This document shows, in pieces, positions 17,519 to 26,015 of a stretch of 64,000 bases of DNA. Position 1 is the first letter of the stretch, and the number at the start of each line of letters is the position of its first letter. The stretch lies in assembly GCF_036634175.1 (NCBI RefSeq), contig NZ_JAZIFX010000001.1:558001-622000 (forward strand), written 5' to 3'. The notes beneath the pieces were generated by a model, which ran no database searches, was not told where the DNA came from, and saw only the letters and a program-made list of their open reading frames with translations. This DNA comes from Streptomyces sp. P9-A2 (GTDB taxonomy: Bacteria > Actinomycetota > Actinomycetes > Streptomycetales > Streptomycetaceae). The position numbers and the translations under genes are program-made.

Positions 17519-18148
17519 TCAGCCGACGGTGTGCAGAAGGGCTGTCTCGAGGGCGTCGGGTCGGCCGGTGTAGTGCAGGGCGCGCAGCCCCAGGTTCCGG
17601 GCGGCGTGGCAGTTGTCGGCGCGGTCGTCGACGAACAGCACGCGCTGTGGGTCGCTGGCGCCGGTGGCGGCCAGGGCGTGCCGGTAGGCGTCCGGGTGGG
17701 GCTTGCAGATCTCCAGCCGGGCCGAGTAGAAGGCACGGGTGATCAGGTGGCGGCGCCAGTCGGTGGCGTCGAGGACGTCGCTGAGGTAGTGCGGTGCGTT
17801 GGACAGGAGCACCATCGGCAGCCCTGCCTGATGGGTGCGGTGCAGGACGTCCAGGACGCGGTCGTCGGTGGCGGTCCACATGTCGGTGTCCATAGTGCGC
17901 AGTTCGCGCAGCAGGCGGGGGCCGGGGTGGGTGCCGAGGACCTTGGTCCAGTACGCCAGGTCGCTGAGCTGGCCGGCGTCGTAGGGCTCGCGTGCGCTCC
18001 AAAAGACGCGCTGGAAGCCGGTGAGGTCGTCCTCGGGCCAGGATGCGGTGCGCGCGAGGCGGAGCCACTGGCTGGGGGTGGGCTGGAGGCCGATGACGCC
18101 GTTGTAGTCAAGGATGACGGCATCGAGGGCGGCGGTGTCCGGTATCAC
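17519..18148 (-). CDS. HAD-family hydrolase
   Basis: This is 209 residues from a GTG that overlaps the MFS stop (GTGA). Motif I is DAVILDYNGVIG, where the second Asp of DxD is replaced by Asn, a change seen in some HAD-IA members. Motif II is MVLLSNAP, motif III the Lys in EICKPHPDAYRHAL, motif IV VLFVDDRADNCHAA. The helical cap after motif I is of the HAD-IA phosphatase/epoxide hydrolase size. Tight coupling to the MFS and ATP-grasp genes suggests a dephosphorylation step in the same small-molecule pathway; the substrate is unknown. Confidence 0.8.
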   Translation of the reverse strand: MIPDTAALDAVILDYNGVIGLQPTPSQWLRLARTASWPEDDLTGFQRVFWSAREPYDAGQLSDLAYWTKVLGTHPGPRLLRELRTMDTDMWTATDDRVLDVLHRTHQAGLPMVLLSNAPHYLSDVLDATDWRRHLITRAFYSARLEICKPHPDAYRHALAATGASDPQRVLFVDDRADNCHAARNLGLRALHYTGRPDALETALLHTVG

Positions 18149-19296
18149 GGGGTGGGTTTCTCCAGGGCTCGGTGGGCGAGGACGGCAACGGTGGCCGCGA
18201 GCAGTGCGGGCAGCAGCAGTGCCGTGGGCAGGGTGGTGATGCTGGCGATGGCGCCGATGAGGGCGGGCCCGGCGAGCAGGCCCAGGTAGCCGGTGACGGC
18301 GACGGTGGCGACGGCGCCCGGGCCGCCGACGCCGGCGGCACTGATCAGGCAGGGAACCGTGGTGGACAGGCCGAGTCCGAAGAGTGCCCAGCCGGCCAGG
18401 GCTACAGAGGTGGTGGAGGCGAGGACGCCGGTGGTCAGCCCGGCCGCCGCGAGGACGGCTCCGGCCCGCACCACGGCAGCGGGTCCGAAGGCGGCGATGA
18501 GCCGGTCGCCGGTCAGCCGCCCGGCGGCCATGGCCGCGCTGTAGAGGGCGAAGGCGGCGGCGCTCACCGCGGCGGATGCGTCCAGGCTGTGCAGGTGGAC
18601 GGCCGCCCAGTCGGCGGCTGCTCCTTCTCCCAGCAGGCTGGCGGCAGCCAACGCCCCCAGCAGCCACAGCTTGGCGGACGGCAGCGACACCCCGGTCTCA
18701 TCCTGTCCCGCGGGAGTCGGTGACTGGTCGGTGCCTGTCAGCGTCCGGGTTGCCGGGGCGGCGGCCAGCGCGGCGCCGGCCAGGATCAGGCCGGTCATCA
18801 GGAAGAGGGTGCGGTGCGTGGTGTGGGCGGTGATCGCGGCCAGGGCGGCACCGGCGAGGGCGCCGAGGGAGTAGGCGGCGTGCAGGAACGACATGATCGG
18901 TCTGCCGTAGGCGTTCTGGCAGCGCACCGCTGCGGAGTTGGCGGCGACGTCCAGCACGCCATGGGTGACCCCGAAGGCGAGCGCGGCCACAAGCAGCGAG
19001 GGCAGGTCGTCGCAGCGGCCGAGGAGGGCCAGGCAGCCGGCGAGACCGGCCGCGCCGCAGGTGAGCAGCGCGGGCAGGCGCTCAGGCCGGGTGAGCCGGC
19101 CCCCGGCCTGCAGTCCCGCCACCATGCCGAGGGCGGCGGCCAGCAGGACCAGGGACAGTTGCGCGGTGCTCAGGTGGGCAGCCTGCTGGACGGCCGGCAT
19201 GCGGGCCCCCCAGACGGCCATGATCGCCCCGAGGCCGAAGAAGTACCCCGTCAGCAGGCTGCGGCTGCGGCGGACGGAGTCGGTGGTCCGGGTCAT
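18145..19296 (-). CDS. MFS transporter
   Basis: The ATG at 19296 overlaps the stop of the ATP-grasp gene (ATGA). It is 383 residues with about 12 hydrophobic segments, opening with RSRSLLTGYFFGLGAIMAVWGARMPAVQQAAHLS, the typical first helix and loop of FucP/YbjJ-like MFS proteins. A central cytoplasmic loop (TGTDQSPTPAGQDETG) separates the six-helix halves. Coupling with the ligase and HAD genes suggests export of, or self-protection against, their product. Confidence 0.85.
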   Translation of the reverse strand: MTRTTDSVRRSRSLLTGYFFGLGAIMAVWGARMPAVQQAAHLSTAQLSLVLLAAALGMVAGLQAGGRLTRPERLPALLTCGAAGLAGCLALLGRCDDLPSLLVAALAFGVTHGVLDVAANSAAVRCQNAYGRPIMSFLHAAYSLGALAGAALAAITAHTTHRTLFLMTGLILAGAALAAAPATRTLTGTDQSPTPAGQDETGVSLPSAKLWLLGALAAASLLGEGAAADWAAVHLHSLDASAAVSAAAFALYSAAMAAGRLTGDRLIAAFGPAAVVRAGAVLAAAGLTTGVLASTTSVALAGWALFGLGLSTTVPCLISAAGVGGPGAVATVAVTGYLGLLAGPALIGAIASITTLPTALLLPALLAATVAVLAHRALEKPTP

Positions 19297-20561
19297 GCGT
19301 TCGGGCCGCTGCGGGAGGTCTCGCCCGCGGTGCGGGGAGAAATCTGGATGCCGAGGGCACGAACGGCCTGTTCGGCACGGGACTGGGCGAGCTCTGCCGT
19401 GGGCGCTGTGGTGATGACGTAGCCGATGCGCGCGGTGAACATGTCGCCGCCGTCGCCGGGCAGGACCAGCTCGTCGCCCGGATGGTGCTGGAAGTGGACG
19501 CGCTCCAGCCACTGCGGGCGGGGCCCGTCGAGGCGGAGGCGGGTGAGGATGCCCGAGGTGTCGGGGTAGATCAGGCGGATCGCGGCGGCGGAGGACCTGG
19601 TCGGGGTGAGGTCGGGGACGCGGTCGCAGGCGATGTCGGCTGCGGCGCGCGGCAGGTCGATGTCGGTAGCGAGGCGGACCAGGTGGCCGATCATGTCCCC
19701 GGCCAGTCGGCCGTTGACCTCGACGAGCCGGGGCCGTCCGCCGACGAGGCGCATCTCGACGTGGCTGACGCCGCCGGTGATCCCCAGGGCACGGATCGCG
19801 GCCCGTGCGGCAGGGGCGACCTGGGCGAGGAGTGGGTCCGCGGCATCGACGGAGTGCGCGAGTTCCTCAAAGTACGGCGGGTCGCTGACGGTCTTGCGGG
19901 TGACGGCAACGACGGTGGTCTCGCCTTGGTAGGTGACGCACTCGACGGAGACCTCGGGGCCGTCGAGGTACTCCTCGACCAGCACGTCGGTGCTCTCCAG
20001 GCCCAGGCCAGCGGCCCGGTCGGCGAATGGGTAGGCGGCGGTGAGCCGGCCGGGGTTATCGACGCGGATCACGCCGATGCTGGCCGCGTGGGCGGCCGGC
20101 TTCAGGACGACCGGGTAGCCGATCCGCTCGGCCGCGGTCTGCGCCTCGTGGAGAGTGCGGACGCTCACCGATGCGGCCGACGGGACACCGTGGCGGGCGA
20201 ACAGGCTCCTCGCGGTCGCCTTGTTGCGGCATGCCTGCGTCGCCTCCGGGGCGGTGGTCGGCAGGCCGAGCCAGCGTGCGAGGCGGGCGACGGGGACGAG
20301 GTACCACTCGGTCCACGTGAACACCCCGGCGATATCGTGGCGTTGGGCCAGGTATCGGCCTGCGGAGAACAGTGCCGCCTGATCGGTCGGGTCGGGCAGG
20401 ACCATGCAGTCCCGGATGTACGGGACCTCCCACGACGGCTCCTCGTCGGTGATGAGGACGACGTCGTAGTCGGCAGCGACGCTTTCGAGGCAGTAGCCCC
20501 GGTAGCCTTCGGCTTCCATGTCTGCGGAAGCGACGAGCAGAACAACGGGACGGTCGGACAA
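19293..20561 (-). CDS. ATP-grasp carboxylate-amine ligase
   Basis: A TTG start at 20561 is chosen because AAGGAGCC lies just upstream; this gives 422 residues. The N-terminal pre-ATP-grasp domain begins RPVVLLVASADMEAEGY. The ATP-grasp core shows GYPVVLKPAAHAASIGVIRV (nucleotide-binding lysine and Gly-rich loop), DVLVEEYLDGPEVSVECV and RLVEVNGRLAGDMIGHL (Mg-binding E/N). Enzymes of this type (BacD, PurD-like and others) join an amino acid or carboxylate to an amine via an acyl phosphate. With two MFS genes, a HAD hydrolase and two regulators, the cluster looks like a small dipeptide-type pathway. The product cannot be told from sequence. Confidence 0.85.
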   Translation of the reverse strand: MSDRPVVLLVASADMEAEGYRGYCLESVAADYDVVLITDEEPSWEVPYIRDCMVLPDPTDQAALFSAGRYLAQRHDIAGVFTWTEWYLVPVARLARWLGLPTTAPEATQACRNKATARSLFARHGVPSAASVSVRTLHEAQTAAERIGYPVVLKPAAHAASIGVIRVDNPGRLTAAYPFADRAAGLGLESTDVLVEEYLDGPEVSVECVTYQGETTVVAVTRKTVSDPPYFEELAHSVDAADPLLAQVAPAARAAIRALGITGGVSHVEMRLVGGRPRLVEVNGRLAGDMIGHLVRLATDIDLPRAAADIACDRVPDLTPTRSSAAAIRLIYPDTSGILTRLRLDGPRPQWLERVHFQHHPGDELVLPGDGGDMFTARIGYVITTAPTAELAQSRAEQAVRALGIQISPRTAGETSRSGPNA

Positions 20562-20775
20562 GAACAGGCTCCTTGAGAGTTCAGGGGGTGGAAGATGTCT
20601 GCCTGCTCTGCCGTTCACGGGCTGCGCCGGCGGCGGACCTCGATGGCAGGGCCCACTCGGGGTGAGCGGCGAGCAGCCTGCGGGTGATGGCCGGCCCTCA
20701 GAGGGAGGCAAAGGCCGGGCAGTCCGTCCTGGCTGATGGTGGGCATGAGGGACAGGGACCCTGTCGCGCAGAGGG

Positions 20776-21984
20776 TCAAGGCACCGGTTTCAGTGGGGCT
20801 GGCAGGGTGCGCAACCGGATGAAGGCGGTTGCGAGACCGGCTGCTTGAAGCAGCGCGGCGACGGTGACGGCGTGCCCGAGCTGGGAGGGTGGGAGGGCGG
20901 CGACGAGCAGTCCGGCGGCGGGGAACGGCAGCAAGAGCAGCAGGATCGTCAGGCTGAGGGTGCTGCCGAAGACGTCGGCCGGGATCAGGTGGGAGCGCAG
21001 GGTGCGCAAGACGACGGTGAGGCCGCCTTCGCCGGCCATCAGGACGGCGATCAACAACAGGTAGCTGCGGTAGGTATCCGCCTGGGAGACGGCGAGGGTC
21101 GCTCCGGCAGCGAGCACGGAGGCTGCGGCACCGACCGGCCACAGGCCCCAGCGGTCGATCGCCCGGCGGGCTGCGGTGATGGCGAGCAGGGAGGCGACGG
21201 CGGCGGCGGACCAGATGAGTCCGGCGTCCGCACTGGAGCGCCCCAGTTCGGTGACCACGATCACCGGCATGGCCGCCTGCAGAACGGCGATGGCCGTGTT
21301 GGAGACCACAAGGCCGCCGACCAGCCAGGCCAGGACGGGCAGCGAGCGCAGTGTCGCCCACCCCGTCCGCAGTCCTCCCTTGGCCAACACCGTGCTCATC
21401 GGCGTGTTCCGCTCGCCGGATCCGAGGGCGGCGGCGAGCAGGGAGAAGGCCGCGAGCGTGCCGAGCATGGCGGTCGGCCCGCCGTGCTCCAGCAGCAGGC
21501 CGGCAACCAGCGGTCCGGCGAGCATGGCGCTCTGGTCGATGCCCAGCAGCACGGACTGCACCCGGTGGGCCTGAGCACCCGCGCTCCGGCTCACTGCGCC
21601 GCCGACGGTCTCGGCGGCCACGTGGCTGAACTCGGTGAGGAGGCCGGTGGACGCGGCCAGCAGCATGACCGTGACGGTCACCGCCGGCGACCCGGCGTCG
21701 AGCGCGATCAGGACGCCGGCGGCGGCGAGCACGATCAGGGCCCGCGCGAGGCAGGCTGCCCGGAAGACACGGGCCGTGCCATGACGGTCGACGACGGTGC
21801 CGGCCACGGTGAAGGCCGCAACGCGCGGAATCCATTCCAGCGCGAAGGCGAGGCCGGTCAGCGCGGCCGATCCGGTAGCAGCGAGGACGAGGAGGGGGAT
21901 GCCGTAGGTGGCCATCGCGAAGGCGGCACCGTCGGCGCTGCGCGGCAGGTAGATCCCGCGCAGGAGGCCAGGGGCAGACGTCAC
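20776..21984 (-). CDS. MFS transporter
   Basis: The GTG at 21984 overlaps the stop of the upstream regulator (GTGA). It is 402 residues with 11-12 hydrophobic helices (GAAFAMATYGIPLLVLAATG..., LLLIAVLMAGEGGLTVV). DRHGTARVFRAACLARAL is an MFS motif A-like loop after helix 2. It resembles the enterobactin-exporter/macrolide-efflux branch of MFS. It is transcribed from the same strand as the ATP-grasp gene, 214 bp ahead of it, and directly follows its two regulators, so it is probably regulated efflux. Confidence 0.8.
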   Translation of the reverse strand: MTSAPGLLRGIYLPRSADGAAFAMATYGIPLLVLAATGSAALTGLAFALEWIPRVAAFTVAGTVVDRHGTARVFRAACLARALIVLAAAGVLIALDAGSPAVTVTVMLLAASTGLLTEFSHVAAETVGGAVSRSAGAQAHRVQSVLLGIDQSAMLAGPLVAGLLLEHGGPTAMLGTLAAFSLLAAALGSGERNTPMSTVLAKGGLRTGWATLRSLPVLAWLVGGLVVSNTAIAVLQAAMPVIVVTELGRSSADAGLIWSAAAVASLLAITAARRAIDRWGLWPVGAAASVLAAGATLAVSQADTYRSYLLLIAVLMAGEGGLTVVLRTLRSHLIPADVFGSTLSLTILLLLLPFPAAGLLVAALPPSQLGHAVTVAALLQAAGLATAFIRLRTLPAPLKPVP

Positions 21985-22457
21985 GCGGCGACGCCATGGG
22001 TGCTGCGGTTTCGCTGATGAGTGTGGACCCACTCGGTCATCAGCCGGTGGATACGGCCGAGTTCTGCATCGCGCTCACCGTCGGAGTCCTGCGTGCCCTC
22101 TGCCGTCGTGCCCAGGAGGGCGAAGGTGTGCTGGATCCGTCCGGCGAAGTCACACAGCGGAGCCGGGTAGTTGTGCCGCCGGGCCCACCTCGCGGTCGCG
22201 TCATAGACGTCGGCGAGATCCCGGCCGGCTGCCGAGAGGCCCACGCTGCCGGGGGTACGGGTGAGGAGTCCGAGAACGTCTGCCTGCTCGATGGCCTGGC
22301 GGATCTGGCGGGTGGAGAGGTCTGCGAGGGTGCGTGCCAGGCCACGCACCGGTATCGCTCCGTGGTCGTCGATCTCGCTGACCAGGCGAATCAGGCTTGC
22401 GGAGGACAGCGCCGTACACATGGCGTGAAGCTGCTGGTGGGAGAGAGCGGGGATCAT
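21981..22457 (-). CDS. wHTH regulator-like protein
   Basis: The ATG at 22457 overlaps the stop of the HxlR-like gene (ATGA); 158 residues. Residues ~15-85 look like a winged helix (SLIRLVSEIDDHGAIPVRGLARTLADLSTRQIRQAIEQADVLGLL, then a wing with GSVGLSAAGRDLADVYD). A helical C-terminal part follows. It lies between another regulator and an MFS pump with overlapping joints on both sides, so the three are co-translated. Confidence 0.65.
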   Translation of the reverse strand: MIPALSHQQLHAMCTALSSASLIRLVSEIDDHGAIPVRGLARTLADLSTRQIRQAIEQADVLGLLTRTPGSVGLSAAGRDLADVYDATARWARRHNYPAPLCDFAGRIQHTFALLGTTAEGTQDSDGERDAELGRIHRLMTEWVHTHQRNRSTHGVAA

Positions 22458-23296
22458 CGGCGGGCTCCCCCGGTCGGCAGAGCGGCCTTCACTCGGGCGG
22501 GGGTCGCATGGGAGAACAACTCGCTGGGCTGCCAGCCGGGGCGGTGTGCGGGCTGCGTCGGTACGGCAGGGGCGGGGATCATGGGCTGATGGCTGGTCCA
22601 GGCGGGAGCAGGAGTCGCGGGTCCGGGGGCGGCTCGCCCCCAGAGTGGATGCCGGGCGGCGTGGTCGAGTGGCCGTCCGACGGACCACATGGACAGGGCT
22701 CCGAGAACGGGCCCCAGAGCCTCACCGGCCCGCGAGAGGCGGTAGGGCTGCCCGTTGCCCGCAGTCATCACCAGGCCGTCATCGATGAGTTGACGCAGCG
22801 GCGGGTAGATGTTGGTCCAGTAGCCGTCGGGGGTGACGATGCGGGCCAGGGCCCGAGCAGTCACCTCCTGCCGTGACTTGAGCACCCAGAGGATCGCGGC
22901 AGCCTGTCGGCGGGCGAGGAGGGTGAGGCTGTCCTCGACCTGTTCGATCACAGAAAGCGGCTGCTCCGGCTTCTCCAGATGTTCCTCGGCCCAGGCAGCC
23001 ATCACGGGAAGCACCGGCAAGAGTTGTCGGCCCCGGGTGCTGAGACCGTAGGTGACGTGACGCGCGGAGTGTTCGGTGCGCTCGGCGAGGCTGGCGTCGC
23101 ACAGCGAGCGGATCTTGGGATGCAGCTGGCCGCTCTGGAGGTACGGCAGCTTGGCCGCGATCTCCATGTAGCGCTGGGGCGGCTGGTTCAGGGCCAGGAG
23201 GATCCGTACGTTCCAACGCGGGGTGATCATCTGGAGGGCTTCGGTGACCCGGGCGACGTCGGCGTCGTCGGCGGGCGGCAGACCGGTGATGGCCAA
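22454..23296 (-). CDS. tandem HxlR-like winged-helix regulator
   Basis: The TTG at 23296 follows CCCAGGAG; 280 residues. Residues ~15-105 are a HxlR-type winged helix (MITPRWNVRILLALNQPPQRYMEIAAKLP ... RHVTYGLSTRGRQLLPVL). Residues ~115-205 repeat the fold in divergent form (LLARRQAAAILWVLKSRQEVTARALARIV ... QPYRLSRAGEALGPVL). HxlR proteins normally have a single domain and dimerise; a fused tandem could act as a built-in dimer. A Pro-rich tail follows. It heads the regulator-regulator-MFS operon and is likely to control it. Confidence 0.75.
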   Translation of the reverse strand: MAITGLPPADDADVARVTEALQMITPRWNVRILLALNQPPQRYMEIAAKLPYLQSGQLHPKIRSLCDASLAERTEHSARHVTYGLSTRGRQLLPVLPVMAAWAEEHLEKPEQPLSVIEQVEDSLTLLARRQAAAILWVLKSRQEVTARALARIVTPDGYWTNIYPPLRQLIDDGLVMTAGNGQPYRLSRAGEALGPVLGALSMWSVGRPLDHAARHPLWGRAAPGPATPAPAWTSHQPMIPAPAVPTQPAHRPGWQPSELFSHATPARVKAALPTGGARR

Positions 23297-23338
23297 GGGG
23301 GTGAACTCCTGGGATGCGGAAGGCCGGGCGCTGTCGGG

Positions 23339-23797
23339 TCAGCGGCTCGGGGCGGGGCTCGCGGCCGGTCTGGGCGGAACGGCAACGGGTGCTGCCGCAG
23401 GGGCGGTGGGCGGCTCCGGTGCCGGCGCGCGACCGAGGCTGCGCAGGACCGCGTCGGCGGTTGCGGCTTGCGTGTCGCGGACGGCGACGGCTTCGGCGAG
23501 GCGGCGGGCGCAGTCGAGGATGTGGGAGACCTCGTGGGCGCTAATCTGCCGCTCGGGATGGGTCAGGTGCTGCAGCCGCTCTCGGTGCGCGGCGATGCTC
23601 TGTTCGGCGAACGCCAGGGTGCGGTGGCTGCCGAGGAGAGCGGCCAGCATGCCGGGAGCCTGGTCCTGGGCGTGTGCTTCGAGGCCGGGCAGTTCGACGC
23701 CGTACAGGCCCTCGATCCGCGCGGCGATCTCAGCGGCGGTGGGATGGGGCAATCGGCGAGGGCTCTCATCGTCGTCGGCTGCGGGCCGCCCCGGCAT
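23339..23797 (-). CDS. helical hypothetical protein
   Basis: The first in-frame ATG at 23797 overlaps the end of the preceding gene by 32 bp; 152 residues. The middle (TAAEIAARIEGLYGVELPGLEAHA ... ISAHEVSHILDCARRLAEAVAVRD) is helical, and the C-terminus is a Pro/Ala-rich tail. Residue patterns resemble those of the next two upstream genes (GVPVTDLYTQAAD, FGMNIETLKAA), so the three may be diverged relatives. No family recognised. Confidence 0.5.
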   Translation of the reverse strand: MPGRPAADDDESPRRLPHPTAAEIAARIEGLYGVELPGLEAHAQDQAPGMLAALLGSHRTLAFAEQSIAAHRERLQHLTHPERQISAHEVSHILDCARRLAEAVAVRDTQAATADAVLRSLGRAPAPEPPTAPAAAPVAVPPRPAASPAPSR

Positions 23798-24215
23798 GCG
23801 CGGGTGCCGGGGCGGCGGAGGCCGGGGGCAGGGTGGTGGTGATTGTCTGCCGGGCGAATCGGGCAGGGCGGGCCTGCGCGTGGAGCGGGGGCATGGTGTG
23901 CAGCAGGTCGTCCAGCGCGGCGCGGTAGCCGTCACGGGCCGACAGCGCTGTCTCCAGCCACTGCGTGTCCATCCGCAGATCGGTCGCGGACAGCTCGTCC
24001 ATGTCGCGCTCGGGCGCCATCGCCTTGTGCACGCGGTCGCGGACCCGGGCGACCTGTTCCTCGGCCAGGGCGAGGAAGCTGCGCAGTTCCAGGGCCCGGG
24101 TGATGGCCGCGGAGGCGTTCGGGTCGGCGGCCTGCGTGTACAGGTCGGTGACCGGGACGCCGAACACCTCGTGGAGTCGGGTGTCCTGGGTACAGGGCTT
24201 GTCTCGGATGCTCAT
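23766..24215 (-). CDS. helical hypothetical protein
   Basis: The ATG at 24215 follows AAGGAGCC, a good ribosome site; 149 residues. It is helical with conserved-looking charged pairs (LAEEQVARVRDRVHKAMAPERDMDELSATDLRMDTQWLETAL). The region after residue 120 is a basic, Ala/Pro-rich tail. It has the same overall plan as the 24290-24673 product: short N-terminal motif naming a phi-x-phi-x-x-L stretch, then about 60 residues of helix pair, suggesting a small paralogous set. Confidence 0.55.
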   Translation of the reverse strand: MSIRDKPCTQDTRLHEVFGVPVTDLYTQAADPNASAAITRALELRSFLALAEEQVARVRDRVHKAMAPERDMDELSATDLRMDTQWLETALSARDGYRAALDDLLHTMPPLHAQARPARFARQTITTTLPPASAAPAPAHAGAARSRRR

Positions 24216-24289
24216 CGCAGGGCTCCTTGGCCGACGGCCAGCGCCGTCGCGGGCCGGGCCGCTGTGCGGGTGGGCACGGCCGTCCCTGG

Positions 24290-24673
24290 TCACTGACTGC
24301 GGTTGAGGCGGGCCAGCCGGTCTGCGGCGGGGCCCCGTTTGCCTGGTGCGTCGGGGTCGAGCAGCCACCGCACGACCATGGCACGCCCGTCACGGGTGGA
24401 GACGGCGGCGTTGACGCGGTGGGCGAGATCCATGGTGGGGTCGTCGACCTCGCTGGGCTGCGTTTCCAGAGCACGCAGGAGGTCGTCCCCCGCGCGCTCC
24501 AGTACGGTCTGGGATTCGGTGAGCAGACCGTGCCAGCGCACGACGTCGGTGGCCTGGCGATTGGCGTCCGGGGCGGCTGTGACGGCGGCCTTCAGCGTCT
24601 CGATGTTCATGCCGAAGCGTTGCTCGATCTGCTCGGTGAGCACGCCCACGACATCGTCTGCGTCGTCGGACAC
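24290..24673 (-). CDS. helical hypothetical protein
   Basis: The GTG at 24673 is preceded by AGGAAGGAAAG; 127 residues. All-helical acidic protein (DDADDVVGVLTEQIEQRFGMNIETLKAAV; VVRWHGLLTESQTVLERAGDDLLRALE; MDLAHRVNAAVSTRDGRAMVVRWLLD). It heads the run of three related small genes on this strand. No signal, no membrane segment, no known family. Confidence 0.55.
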   Translation of the reverse strand: MSDDADDVVGVLTEQIEQRFGMNIETLKAAVTAAPDANRQATDVVRWHGLLTESQTVLERAGDDLLRALETQPSEVDDPTMDLAHRVNAAVSTRDGRAMVVRWLLDPDAPGKRGPAADRLARLNRSQ

Positions 24674-24730
24674 AGGGCTTTCCTTCCTGGGAGACACACG
24701 GGATACAGGCAGGCGAAGTTCGAACCCCGG

Positions 24731-25078
24731 TCACTCGAGGCGCATACGGATGTCGCGGTAGACGTAGGTGCCGGAGATCCAGCCCTTCACGCCGGTGGTC
24801 GTGTCCGTGACGTGGTGCCGGTTCCCGCTGGTCTTGTGGACGGTGAAACGGTCGCCACGGTGGAGAATGCCGAGCCGGGTGGACTTGGCCGATGTCTTGG
24901 AGCGGATGTCGACGGTCTGCGTGCCGATGCTCCAGGGGCCGGTCCGGTCGCACGCCCGGGTGGTCGGCATCGTGCTCGGCGTGGATGTCGGAGCAGCCGT
25001 GGCCGCCGTCGCGGACACGATCGGCAGGGCGAACACTCCGGCGACGGCGGCGGACAGCGCTATTCGGGATGGGCGCAT
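24731..25078 (-). CDS. secreted SH3b-like protein
   Basis: This is 115 residues with a clear Sec signal (MRPSRIALSAAVAGVFALPIVSATAATAA, cut about residue 29). The mature part is one bacterial SH3-like domain (TVDIRSKTSAKSTRLGILHRGDRF ... VKGWISGTYVY), the kind that binds cell-wall peptides. A single Cys near residue 43 is unpaired. A secreted wall-binding protein fits a conjugative element. The shared 52-bp element at 25159-25210 lies ~80 bp upstream of its start and may carry its promoter. Confidence 0.75.
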   Translation of the reverse strand: MRPSRIALSAAVAGVFALPIVSATAATAAPTSTPSTMPTTRACDRTGPWSIGTQTVDIRSKTSAKSTRLGILHRGDRFTVHKTSGNRHHVTDTTTGVKGWISGTYVYRDIRMRLE

Positions 25079-25158
25079 GCGGAAGTAACCTTCGTACGGG
25101 AAAAGGGGAAAAGCAGAGAGAAGCGGACCGGGCGTTCGCCCCGTCGGCCGCTACTAGA

Positions 25159-25210
25159 GTCCGTGGATTCGCCGGTTTGGCCAACCGGTGATCGTCGTCT
25201 ATATTTCCGG
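25159..25210 (-). repeat. 52-bp element with CCGGTT/AACCGG palindrome, copy 1
   Basis: Centred on CCGGTTTGGCCAACCGG (25172-25188; 6-bp arms, 5-bp loop). Read on the minus strand it matches the element at 43410-43460 on the plus strand: CCGGAA, TAG, the palindrome, GGCGA, TCC and CGGAC occur in the same order. In both places it lies between the 3' end of one gene and the start of the next in the direction of transcription, so it is a shared operator, promoter or terminator. Confidence 0.6.
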
Positions 25211-25229
25211 CCTTTTCCCAGGCCTGAGT

Positions 25230-25949
25230 TCAGCGGCTGCGGCCCGCGGGGCGTTGTGCGGGAGCCGGAAGGGAATAGTCCGCTCGCGGGACGGGCCGGA
25301 CCGTGGGCTGGACCGGCGGCAGAGAAGGAGCCTCGCCGCTGAGGGCGTCGTCGCACCACTGAAGGGCTTCTGAGCAGGTGGCGAAGCCGCCCTCGCGCAG
25401 GGTGTGGGTCCAGGAGTCGGTGTCCACATCCTCGTGGAGCACCCGAAACGGGGAAGGGCTGCGCTCGTCCAGGGAACGCAGGACCACGAAGGTTGCGGAG
25501 TTCTCGGGGTCGTCGTCGGTGTAGCTGTGCAGGAGGACGAAGTGACCGCCGTCGCTCATGAGCCGCTGTTCCAGCGCACGGGTCGTCTCGTCCGCCGGGG
25601 TGGTTCCCATGCCGGGCGCCAGACTGATCTCCTTGGGCGGGCAGCCTCGGTGGATGAGCCAGGACTGTGCCATGGCCGGCAGAGGCAGTGTCGCGTGAGC
25701 GAAGCGGAACCTCTTCGCCTCCAGGTCGCGCTGCAGGTGCAGGGCGACGAGCTGCGGCTCCCCGGGGATGCCCCAGGTGACGGCACCGTTGTGGAGGACG
25801 TGGTAGCTCGCGCCGTCGGGTGCGTGATGCTCGGCCAGCGGGGTGAGTTCGGTCTGCTCGATCTGGATCGCGCGCCAGAACGCTTCCCGGGTCTGCTCGT
25901 CGGCGGCTTCGAAGCCGTCCAGACGAAGGTCGGGTTCGGGTGGGTACAT
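25230..25949 (-). CDS. conserved hypothetical protein
   Basis: This is 239 residues from an ATG after GAAAGGGCCC. Soluble and acidic; no signal or membrane segment. Distinct features are HHAPDGASYHVLHNGAVTWGIPGEPQLVALHLQRD and FVLLHSYTDDDPENSATFVVLRS, which look like an alpha/beta core, and a C-terminal Pro-rich tail. I do not recognise it. Confidence 0.55.
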   Translation of the reverse strand: MYPPEPDLRLDGFEAADEQTREAFWRAIQIEQTELTPLAEHHAPDGASYHVLHNGAVTWGIPGEPQLVALHLQRDLEAKRFRFAHATLPLPAMAQSWLIHRGCPPKEISLAPGMGTTPADETTRALEQRLMSDGGHFVLLHSYTDDDPENSATFVVLRSLDERSPSPFRVLHEDVDTDSWTHTLREGGFATCSEALQWCDDALSGEAPSLPPVQPTVRPVPRADYSLPAPAQRPAGRSR

Positions 25950-26015
25950 GGGCCCTTTCGGTGGGCGGGGCTGGGGCTGTGGGGTCAGTGGGGCTGCGTG
26001 GGGTGCCTCTTCAGG

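Noticed and set aside
24700..24735. TTCGAACCCC sequence resembling a tRNA T-loop
   Set aside because: No acceptor stem or anticodon arm can be drawn around it, and it lies just before the stop side of a small gene.
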